This document shows positions 1 through 5,455 of a stretch of 7,001 bases of DNA, piece after piece (position 1 is the first letter of the stretch; every line of letters starts with the position of its first letter). Source of the stretch: Dehalococcoidia bacterium UBA1123 (GTDB taxonomy: Bacteria > Chloroflexota > Dehalococcoidia > Lucifugimonadales > UBA1123); contig DCAW01000033.1 of assembly GCA_002313895.1 (NCBI GenBank), forward strand, positions 1-7,001. Reading direction: 5' to 3'. The position numbers and the translations under genes are program-made. The notes beneath the pieces were generated by a model, which was not told the origin of the DNA, made no database searches, and saw only the letters and a list, made by a program, of their open reading frames with translations.

Positions 1-347
1 GTTCGCCTGACCCGAATTCGCTCCTGATATCATCGTCCCTATGTTTTTCTGTGTGTAAAACCAGCCCTCGAAAGTGAAGTCTTCCAGGCCGTACGCGGCG
101 ATAGCGGAGAGTTTGACAGACGAGTTGACGGTGGGAACGAAAACGCCTTGGAGTGCACGCCAGAGGCATATCTGGCGTCTCCCTGAAGCTCGGCGTCATG
201 CAACGAAACGATGTCTGTCGTGATGCCATCTGCTGTCCACCAACTGGCTATGGTCAGTCCAGCGGCTACAGCTGACACCACAAAAGACAGGACGATCAGG
301 GTAGTCACGATGATCACCCGCTTTTTCTTGAACCTGCTTGGTCGCAT
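1..347 (-). CDS. LamG-like membrane-anchored/secreted protein, apparent frameshift, C-terminus outside window
   Basis: The product starts at ATG 347-345; a TTG directly upstream could also serve. It has a basic n-region (RFKKKR, residues 5-10) and a hydrophobic stretch of about 20 residues (VIIVTTLIVLSFVVSAVAAG), so it is a signal peptide or N-terminal anchor. Next come WWTADG and a run ending SKAFSF, which look like the first strands of a LamG/concanavalin A-like jelly roll. In this frame the ORF becomes non-family-like and stops at 39-41. The LamG pattern continues in another minus frame from about position 135 to the window edge: VNSSVKLSAIAAYG, then FTFEGWFYTQKNIGTMISG. One missing base near 133-143, for example in the GGG at 133-135, would join the halves. 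This is either a pseudogene or a sequence error. It lies 41 nt downstream of the minus gene ending at 389 and is probably cotranscribed with it. No clear Shine-Dalgarno is seen. The LamG call comes from pattern recognition, and its ligand is unknown. Confidence 0.6.
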
Positions 348-388
348 CAATATACTGGCCTGTGTTATTTGTTGCTCATGATCGGCAG

Positions 389-862
389 CTATTCAACCTG
401 AAGAATGCGGCCACTGATAGTGTAAAAAGCGGGAAGGGCCTGATCATCGCCTTCGACGGCGATGTAAAGGCAGCCGCCGTCCGGGGCGACCGACAACAGC
501 CAGACGATCGGACGCTGGATGGTCTCATCGACGCCGATGTCCGAATCCGCATCAACGTCGATGCCGGGGGAGACAATCAAGTGGAGGATTGCGTGGGCGT
601 CGGTGTTAGTGAGGTTGTTCAGAGGAAGGACAACCTCGCCGATCTGACCAACTTTAGTCTCGATTCCTATGGTGAAGAAAGTTCCGTCGTCATTCATCAT
701 TCCAATGAAGTCGTCGAAGTCCGAGCAACCCGCAGAGAAGCCCGAATCCAGGATTTCGAAGTCAGTGTCCAGAACCACGGCCTGCTCCACGACCAGTCCA
801 GCCGAACCGATGATCGACCCACTCAGAGCGGGGCCGACAGCCTGACCAGCCACCGCAGCCAT
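389..862 (-). CDS. Unrecognised beta-rich secreted protein
   Basis: From ATG 862-860 this encodes 157 residues ending ...ALPAFYTISGRILQVE. The composition is acidic and beta-prone, rich in Asp, Ile, Val and Gly, with two cysteines far apart. It has alternating hydrophobic strands (GLVVEQAVVLDTDFEI, GEVVLPLNNLTNTDAHAIL, VWLLSVAPDGGCLYIAV), as expected of an extracellular beta-sandwich. I do not recognise a named family. The ATG falls inside what looks like a signal peptide: the open frame extends upstream to 916 and encodes RK, then FWFTAIALIPMAAVAGQA, an n-region, h-region and AXA-like cleavage site. The native product therefore probably begins upstream of 862 (see the entry at 863-943). The following minus gene begins 41 nt downstream and also encodes a secreted protein, suggesting a small surface-protein operon. 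A plus-strand ORF covers the same bases but looks like a low-complexity shadow. I am fairly sure that the minus strand is the coding one and unsure of the function. Confidence 0.6.
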   Translation of the reverse strand: MAAVAGQAVGPALSGSIIGSAGLVVEQAVVLDTDFEILDSGFSAGCSDFDDFIGMMNDDGTFFTIGIETKVGQIGEVVLPLNNLTNTDAHAILHLIVSPGIDVDADSDIGVDETIQRPIVWLLSVAPDGGCLYIAVEGDDQALPAFYTISGRILQVE

Positions 863-943
863 GGGAATCAGGGCAATCGCGGTAAACCAAAAAGGATTAG
901 ACAGCTTGCGAAGGTATTATATGTTGCGCTCTAGATCCGACAT
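863..943 (-). other. Probable N-terminal extension with in-frame stop (signal peptide region)
   Basis: In the same frame as the 389-862 gene, codons 916-863 encode YLRKLSNPFWFTAIALIP, the n- and h-regions of a signal peptide that continues into MAAVAGQA. No ATG, GTG or TTG lies between this stretch and the TAA at 919-917. The only near-cognate start is CTG at 904-902. Beyond the TAA the frame stays open to an ATG at 943-941 (MSDLERNI, then stop). Either the TAA is a nonsense mutation or sequencing error and translation truly begins at 943, or a non-standard start such as CTG is used. Confidence 0.45.
916..921 (-). promoter_or_regulatory. Possible -10 box (TATAAT) for the minus-strand secreted-protein pair
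   Basis: The minus strand reads TATAAT here, a perfect -10 hexamer. No convincing -35 is found at 16-18 nt spacing. If it is used, transcription would begin near 909 and favour a short-leader or CTG start around 904. The hexamer overlaps the in-frame TAA, so the match may be accidental. Confidence 0.2.
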
Positions 944-1138
944 CCGCTCAATCCGAGCAGATGGCTTCATTGGCTCCCATACCATTCAACACTTTTGGAG
1001 CAAAGGATTCTAGTTGGAGATTCACCTAACAACTGAAAGTCGGGTTGGCAAGTAACTGTGTTCCAGTTGAGAATTGAGCCTCTATTCGAGTCGCTGGTCC
1101 GTTGGGGCCGCAATCTTGGCATCGCGCTTGTCCTGTCT

Positions 1139-1150
1139 GTCCAATTGGAC
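1139..1150. repeat. 12-bp perfect palindrome GTCCAATTGGAC
   Basis: This is a self-complementary 12-mer flanked by a wider inverted pair, TGTCT at 1134-1138 and AGACA at 1158-1162. It sits about 100 bp upstream of the predicted promoter of the SorC-type regulator. It is a candidate protein-binding site; no regulator can be assigned from sequence alone. Confidence 0.35.
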
Positions 1151-1190
1151 GGCGGTTAGACAACGACGAAATGTCCTGCTACACTCGTTT

Positions 1191-1231
1191 AATGATATTA
1201 TTCTTGGATTGAATATTATTGTCTTATCATT
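1191..1231. promoter_or_regulatory. Candidate operator: direct and inverted repeats before the regulator promoter
   Basis: ATATTATT occurs at 1195-1202 and again at 1213-1220, 18 bp apart. AATGATA at 1191-1197 is the inverted partner of TATCATT at 1225-1231. The cluster covers the predicted -35 region. SorC-family regulators commonly autoregulate through repeats in such positions, so an operator is plausible, but AT-rich promoter DNA also yields such repeats by chance. Confidence 0.35.
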
Positions 1232-1248
1232 CACCTTGCTCATATAAT
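1219..1248 (+). promoter_or_regulatory. Sigma70-type promoter of the regulator-fbp-aldolase operon
   Basis: A perfect -10 hexamer TATAAT lies at 1243-1248. A TTGTCT hexamer at 1219-1224 (four of six consensus bases) is separated from it by 18 bp. Transcription would start near 1255, giving a leader of about 50 nt before the ATG at 1306. Confidence 0.5.
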
Positions 1249-1305
1249 TGCACGCAAAGTCCAGCTTGTCCTTAATTTAAACTTCCTCGTGAGGCTATCG
1301 ACCCT

Positions 1306-2412
1306 ATGGCAATTCGAAACCGCAGAGTGCAAACTAATCGCACAGACTACGGCGAACTGGTCGAAGTGGCCCGGCTGTATTTCCAGACCGGCGCGACCCA
1401 GAATGACATCGCCGACAGCCTGAAAATCCCCCAGGCGCGGGTCTCTCGACTGCTGAAACAGGCCGAAGATGAGAACATTGTTCAGCATGTCATATTCCCT
1501 CCGCCCCTGCGTCGGCTGGAATCTCTGCTCATGCGGGAGCTTCGAGACAAGGGCGTCCGTGACACCCGCGTCGTGCCCAGAGGCATCGGTGCCAGCGCGG
1601 CCAAGAACGAAGACAACCTGGGCATCGTGACCGCTGAATACCTGGTCGATGCAATTCTCGATCATCCCGGCGACACCGTGAGTCTGTGCATGTCCTGCGG
1701 CAACACTCTGCTGGCTGTGGTTATGCAGTTCATAGATTTCCTGCGTCGCAACCCCGACGTTCTGGAAGCCTTGAAGCAGAAGACACTAATGCTGTATCCA
1801 CTCAGCCTATACTGGGAGCCGACGCTCCAGTTCAATATCGACAGCGAGTATCCGTCCACCAGCATCTATCCCTCTGCCCTTGTTGTGTATTTAGCCATGC
1901 AGTTGATGACACTGGGATGCAAGGTCATCGCTCACGCTCCTCAGCCCCCCCTGGATTTTTACCGAGAGTTCGACGATATGAGTCAAGACGAACAGCGCCG
2001 GCAGGTCACCAAATATTCCAGCTATCTGGACCAGGCCAAGAGCGCAGACATTTTCCTCTTGGGCATTGGCACGGGCCAGCACGACGCTCGCTACGGCACG
2101 GTGCTGGACGAACTGGGCATTGATCTAACCGAACAATTTGCTGATGATGAAGGCATGGCCGGCGAGATCGGGTACCAGCCCTTCGACCCCAAAGGGCAGT
2201 TCGCCCATTTTCCCAAGCTGATCGCGGTCACTGGAGAGGAGCTCGCGGCGCTGTCCCAGAACAACACAAAGATCATAGCGACCCTGGGCGGAGAGCAGAA
2301 AATCCCGGCGCTGAGGGCTTTGCTCCAGCGCGACCAGCTCCCTTTCAACGTGCTAGTGACCGATGAGGCGATTGCGAGCATAGTAGATAGAGACCCCGCC
2401 CAGGCATGGTGA
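1306..2412 (+). CDS. SorC/DeoR-type sugar-binding transcriptional regulator
   Basis: This 368-residue cytoplasmic DNA-binding regulator has the SorC family architecture. An N-terminal helix-turn-helix spans about residues 31-53 (TQNDIADSLKIPQARVSRLL). A C-terminal sugar-phosphate-binding domain of NagB/RpiA-like fold spans roughly 70-368. Family landmarks are the MSCGNTL segment (about 129-135), which replaces the usual WGxT loop, LLGIGTG (251-257), GMAGEIGYQPFD (283-294, the usual GxxGDI..FFD region) and VLVTDEA (349-355) near the C-terminus. Length is slightly above the common range for the family. The start is ATG 1306, with GAGG at 1291-1294, a rather distant Shine-Dalgarno. The gene stops 19 nt before the fbp start and heads the fbp-aldolase operon. 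By analogy with CggR of Bacillus, which senses fructose-1,6-bisphosphate and controls glycolytic genes, it may sense a metabolite of the enzymes it is linked to; the ligand is inferred. Family assignment is confident; orthology to CggR is not established. Confidence 0.87.
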   Translation: MAIRNRRVQTNRTDYGELVEVARLYFQTGATQNDIADSLKIPQARVSRLLKQAEDENIVQHVIFPPPLRRLESLLMRELRDKGVRDTRVVPRGIGASAAKNEDNLGIVTAEYLVDAILDHPGDTVSLCMSCGNTLLAVVMQFIDFLRRNPDVLEALKQKTLMLYPLSLYWEPTLQFNIDSEYPSTSIYPSALVVYLAMQLMTLGCKVIAHAPQPPLDFYREFDDMSQDEQRRQVTKYSSYLDQAKSADIFLLGIGTGQHDARYGTVLDELGIDLTEQFADDEGMAGEIGYQPFDPKGQFAHFPKLIAVTGEELAALSQNNTKIIATLGGEQKIPALRALLQRDQLPFNVLVTDEAIASIVDRDPAQAW

Positions 2413-2420
2413 AGATTTGC

Positions 2421-2426
2421 AGGAGG
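2421..2426 (+). promoter_or_regulatory. Shine-Dalgarno AGGAGG deciding the fbp start
   Basis: A consensus AGGAGG lies 5 nt before the ATG at 2432. The TTG at 2417 opens the same frame five codons earlier but lies upstream of this site, so ATG 2432 is the start. Confidence 0.75.
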
Positions 2427-2431
2427 TTCTC

Positions 2432-3415
2432 ATGACACTTATCAAGCCTTCAAAACGTCCGACCCTGAGCAATTACGCCGCCGATGCCTGGAGCGACGAC
2501 AGCCGATACGAGGGTCTGAATGCAATCGTCCAGGCCATCGCGGATGGCGCAGATCAGATTGAGGAGAAAATTCGCGCGGCCACGCTGGCCGATATTATCG
2601 GAACATCGGGAGAGGTCAACGTCCAGGGCGAGATCGTGCAGTACCTCGACACCGCCGCCTCTGACACCTTCGTGGACGTTCTGAGCAAAAGCGGTCGAGT
2701 CGCCGCCATCGGCTCCGAGGAGATCGAGGAAACAGTGATCGTGGGAGATAGCCTACAGCACAACTTAATAGTGCAGATGGACCCGCTAGACGGCTCGTCC
2801 AATATCGACGTCGCGGTAAGCATCGGCTCCATATTCGGCATCTGGCTTCGGGGGGATGGAGAGCCTGCAACCGACGATTTGCTCCTGAAACGCGGAAGCC
2901 AACAGGTCGCTGCCGCATACGTCGTCTATGGCTCCAGCACAGTGATGGTCGTGGCCGTCGAGAACAGCGTTCAGGGGTTCACTCTCGATCCTGAAGCCCG
3001 GCAATTCATTCTGACCCACCCCGACCTTCGGATTCCAGAGAAATGCTCTGTTTACTCTGCCAACGAGGGCAATTTCAATAAGCTGGACGAGGCGACTCAA
3101 AAGGCGTTCATCGAACTGAGGGAGAAATACTCCCTGCGTTACGTCGGCTCGCTGGTAGCCGACTTCCATCGAAATCTACTCAAGGGCGGTATCTTCCTTT
3201 ATCCCGGCGACCCCAAGAGTCCCGAAGGCAAGCTGAGGCTTCAGTATGAAGCCAACCCTCTTGGATTCATCGCCGAGCAAGCCGGCGGGGCCGCGTATTC
3301 TGACAAACAGAGAATTATGGACATCCAACCGGAACATCCCCACGAGCGAACTCCGCTCATCATCGGCAACAAAGATGTTGTTGAACAGACAATGACGATT
3401 ATCAACAAGGGCTAG
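2432..3415 (+). CDS. fbp: Class I fructose-1,6-bisphosphatase
   Basis: This enzyme hydrolyses fructose-1,6-bisphosphate to fructose-6-phosphate and phosphate, the committed step of gluconeogenesis, in the cytoplasm (EC 3.1.3.11). The 327-residue product has the normal length of class I FBPases. The signature DPLDGSSN is at residues 117-124, with metal-binding D117 and D120. The upstream acidic metal ligands E96 and E97 lie in GSEEIEE, and the third-site glutamate E273 lies in YEANPLGF. The region from ADFHRNLLKGGIFLYPGD onward matches the substrate-binding half, and the tail has the usual HERTPLIIG. All expected catalytic residues are present. The start is chosen from the AGGAGG 5 nt upstream. 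The gene follows the SorC-type regulator by 19 nt and precedes class I aldolase by 51 nt, so cotranscription is likely. Classes II and III are ruled out by the DPLDGSSN-type motif and overall similarity. Confidence 0.96.
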   Translation: MTLIKPSKRPTLSNYAADAWSDDSRYEGLNAIVQAIADGADQIEEKIRAATLADIIGTSGEVNVQGEIVQYLDTAASDTFVDVLSKSGRVAAIGSEEIEETVIVGDSLQHNLIVQMDPLDGSSNIDVAVSIGSIFGIWLRGDGEPATDDLLLKRGSQQVAAAYVVYGSSTVMVVAVENSVQGFTLDPEARQFILTHPDLRIPEKCSVYSANEGNFNKLDEATQKAFIELREKYSLRYVGSLVADFHRNLLKGGIFLYPGDPKSPEGKLRLQYEANPLGFIAEQAGGAAYSDKQRIMDIQPEHPHERTPLIIGNKDVVEQTMTIINKG

Positions 3416-3466
3416 ACATGGCGTCTTTGCCTTAATAAGCGCAGAAAAGAAAGCAGAGAATTTTTC

Positions 3467-4501
3467 GTGAATATGCAAGAGTTACGAGACAACGCACAGG
3501 CGTTGGTTGCTCGAGGCAAAGGCATTCTGGCGGCGGACGAAAGCACCGGGACGATCAAAAAGCGGTTCGATAGCATCAACGCCAAATCGACGGAAGAAAC
3601 CCGCCTGAACTATCGCGAAATGCTGTTCAGGACCGAGGGAGCCGCCGAGTTCATCAGCGGCGTGATCCTTTACGACGAGACTCTCCGACAAAACAGCGCC
3701 ATCGACGGGACTCCGTTGGTCAAGGTTCTTCAGGATCAGGGCATCATCCCCGGCATCAAGGTGGACCAAAGCACGAACCCACTCTCAGGCTCCAGCGGCG
3801 AGCTTATCACCGACGGCCTGGACGGCCTTCGAGACCGGTTGGCCGAGTATTACGAATTGGGCGCCCGGTTCACCAAGTGGCGGGCGGTCATCACCATCGG
3901 CGACGGCATCCCAAGCCGATACTGCATCGAGGCCAACGCGCATCTGTTGGCCCGATTCGCCGCCCTGAGCCAGGAGGCCAATCTGGTTCCCATCGTAGAG
4001 CCCGAAGTTCTGATGGACGGAGACCACAGCATTGACCAGTGCTTCGAGGCCACGGTGTCGACCCTGCGTGAGGTCTACTATCAGCTTGGACTCCAGGGCG
4101 TCTATCTGGAAGGCTCGCTCCTCAAACCCAACATGATTATTTCTGGCAAGCACGCCGCTAACCGAGCCCATGCCGATGAAGTGGCCGAAAAAACCATCAC
4201 CTGCTTCAGCCGCACCGTCCCTTCGGCGGTCCCTGGCGTCGTGTTTCTGTCCGGCGGGCAGAGCGATGAAGAGGCGACGGTGAACCTCGACGCCATCAAC
4301 AGGTTGGCGGCCAAAGTCTGCGCTCCCTGGGAAATGGGATTCTCTTACGGTCGCGGACTCCAAGCCGCGCCACTGGCGGTGTGGGGCGGCGACCCGGCAA
4401 ACGTGGAAGCAGCCAAGCAGGCATACTTCCAACGCGCCCGCCTCACAGGAGCAGCCCGCCGAGGCGAGTATTCGATGGAAATGGCGTCGGTCGCCGACTA
4501 G
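3467..4501 (+). CDS. Class I fructose-bisphosphate aldolase
   Basis: This Schiff-base aldolase reversibly condenses glyceraldehyde-3-phosphate and dihydroxyacetone phosphate into fructose-1,6-bisphosphate (EC 4.1.2.13), in the cytoplasm. The 344-residue product is of the eukaryote-like class I type. The Schiff-base lysine is K220 in EGSLLKPNM. Other active-site residues, offset by 9 from rabbit muscle aldolase, are D24 in ADESTG, K137 in TKWR and E178 in VEPEV. LSGGQSDEEAT and the SYGRGLQ segment give the phosphate-binding part. No zinc-binding histidine pattern of class II enzymes is present. GTG 3467 is followed two codons later by ATG 3473. A weak AGAG at 3454-3457 fits the GTG better by spacing, but ATG remains possible. 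The gene is last in the regulator-fbp operon and is followed by a strong hairpin terminator. Placed beside FBPase, it probably works in the gluconeogenic direction. Confidence 0.95.
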   Translation: MNMQELRDNAQALVARGKGILAADESTGTIKKRFDSINAKSTEETRLNYREMLFRTEGAAEFISGVILYDETLRQNSAIDGTPLVKVLQDQGIIPGIKVDQSTNPLSGSSGELITDGLDGLRDRLAEYYELGARFTKWRAVITIGDGIPSRYCIEANAHLLARFAALSQEANLVPIVEPEVLMDGDHSIDQCFEATVSTLREVYYQLGLQGVYLEGSLLKPNMIISGKHAANRAHADEVAEKTITCFSRTVPSAVPGVVFLSGGQSDEEATVNLDAINRLAAKVCAPWEMGFSYGRGLQAAPLAVWGGDPANVEAAKQAYFQRARLTGAARRGEYSMEMASVAD

Positions 4502-4526
4502 GCGAGCAGTCCTATCAGCCGATAAT

Positions 4527-4559
4527 AAGCACGCCCTCTCAATTGAGCAGGGCGTGCTT
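4527..4559 (+). terminator. Intrinsic terminator after the aldolase gene
   Basis: Perfect 11-bp arms AAGCACGCCCT (4527-4537) and AGGGCGTGCTT (4549-4559) enclose an 11-nt loop that itself contains the palindrome CTCAATTGAG. The stem is followed by a pyrimidine-rich CTCTTCT rather than a pure U-tract. It begins 25 nt after the aldolase stop and ends the operon. Confidence 0.8.
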
Positions 4560-4709
4560 CTCTTCTGACAGTCGAATCTAGCACACTGATGCAAAACTCA
4601 GGCCGCATTTACCTTTCGACCTGTGTAAACTAGTAGTGCGATTATTCGTGTTCTGATGGCGTGTATCATTGCTCTAAGCGCATCCACGTTTTGAGAATCG
4701 TAAACCCGC

Positions 4710-4800
4710 CATGCTGAGTGGATCGAAGCATGTGGTCGCGTGTGAAACAACACCTGTCATACCGACGACCAGATTCTTCTTCCGCGGTCTCAGAATGACA
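4710..4800. repeat. REP-like imperfect palindromic intergenic element (two modules)
   Basis: The first module, 4710-4732, has arms CATGCT and AGCATG around a CTGAG...TCGAAG core. The second, 4755-4800, is bounded by TGTCAT (4755-4760) and ATGACA (4795-4800). On the minus strand it reads TGTCATTCTGAG followed by GAAGAATCT, closely resembling CATTCTGAG(n)GAAGAATCT elements common between genes in Chloroflexota and other bacteria. It lies between the aldolase terminator and the rdgB-like gene. No second copy is present in this window, so repeat status rests on familiarity with the motif. Confidence 0.45.
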
Positions 4801-4827
4801 AATCGCTGAAAGCTGATTGCCAACCCA

Positions 4828-5454
4828 ATGCCAATTAAATTACTCATCGCCACCCGAAACGCTGGAAAGTTAAGAGAGCTTACAGCAATGTTGGGCGACG
4901 TCCCGTTTGATCTTGTCTCCTTGAACGACATCGGCATTGATGACGAGGTCGAGGAGACAGGAGAGACCTTCGAGGAGAACGCTGCGTTGAAAGCAGAGAC
5001 CTACGCTCGACTCAGCGGCCTGCCTGCTCTGGCCGACGATTCCGGGCTGGAGGTCGATGCGCTGGGCGGCGAGCCTGGGGTTCGCTCGGCTCGGTACGCC
5101 GGCGAGGACGCCACGGACGCAGATCGCATTGCGTTTTTGCTCCAAAAACTGGAGAATGTGCCACAGGAACGTTGGTCAGCCCGTTTCCGATGCGTCATCG
5201 CGCTGGCGTGGCCCGGTGAGCCGATCGAGTTCCATCCTGGCGCCTGCGAAGGCATGATCGTCCCTGAACCTCGCGGTTTCAACGGATTCGGATATGATCC
5301 CGTGTTCTTCATACCGCGGATGAACATGACGATGGCCGAGCTTGCCTCTGACAAAAAGAACGGGATAAGCCATCGGAGCATCGCGGTCCAGAGCGCGGCG
5401 AAAGCCCTGACAAAAACTGACAACCAAACCAAAATCGAACGGACAGAGCAATAA
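4828..5454 (+). CDS. rdgB: XTP/dITP diphosphatase (RdgB/HAM1 family, non-canonical purine NTP pyrophosphatase)
   Basis: This enzyme hydrolyses deaminated purine nucleotides (dITP, ITP, XTP) to monophosphates plus pyrophosphate, keeping them out of DNA and RNA. It is cytoplasmic, Mg-dependent and normally dimeric. The 208-residue product carries the family motifs in order: the TxNxxK nucleotide-binding loop at T9-N11-K14 (ATRNAGKLRE), FEENAALKA with the metal-binding glutamates, DDSGLEVDALGG starting at the catalytic pair D70-D71, GVRSARYAG, GFGYDPVF (residues 153-160) and SHR at 181-183. It is slightly longer than usual because of a hydrophilic, Lys/Gln/Thr-rich tail after residue 194. ATG 4828 is the first start giving the conserved N-terminus; no obvious Shine-Dalgarno precedes it. 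Its stop is separated from the moaA GTG by a single base, so the two are probably translationally coupled. Confidence 0.94.
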   Translation: MPIKLLIATRNAGKLRELTAMLGDVPFDLVSLNDIGIDDEVEETGETFEENAALKAETYARLSGLPALADDSGLEVDALGGEPGVRSARYAGEDATDADRIAFLLQKLENVPQERWSARFRCVIALAWPGEPIEFHPGACEGMIVPEPRGFNGFGYDPVFFIPRMNMTMAELASDKKNGISHRSIAVQSAAKALTKTDNQTKIERTEQ

Positions 5455-5455
5455 C

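Larger units (their letters stand above)
944..1305. other. Divergent intergenic region, no gene seen
   Basis: This stretch separates the minus-strand secreted-protein pair from the plus-strand regulator operon. No ORF with coding character is visible on either strand. It becomes strikingly AT-rich from about 1185 onward and holds the promoter and candidate operator elements listed separately, plus a 12-bp palindrome at 1139-1150. Confidence 0.6.

Noticed and set aside
338..934. Plus-strand open frame of 198 codons over the secreted-protein region
   Set aside because: Its product is low-complexity and charged without domain pattern, while the minus strand shows signal peptides and beta-strand periodicity in the same bases.
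1686..2123. Plus-strand open frame inside the SorC-type regulator
   Set aside because: It lies wholly within the regulator in another frame, with no Shine-Dalgarno and no recognisable domain.
2417..2431. TTG start five codons upstream for fbp
   Set aside because: The AGGAGG at 2421-2426 lies downstream of this TTG and is correctly spaced for ATG 2432.
3785..4594. Long minus-strand open frame opposite the aldolase gene
   Set aside because: It is antisense to a gene with complete catalytic motifs. The product is Arg/Gly/Ala/His-rich, as expected from the complement of biased codons, and it runs through the terminator hairpin.
4641..4669. Possible promoter for rdgB-moaA around TATCAT at 4664-4669
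   Set aside because: No acceptable -35 at 16-18 nt and no extended -10; too weak to annotate.
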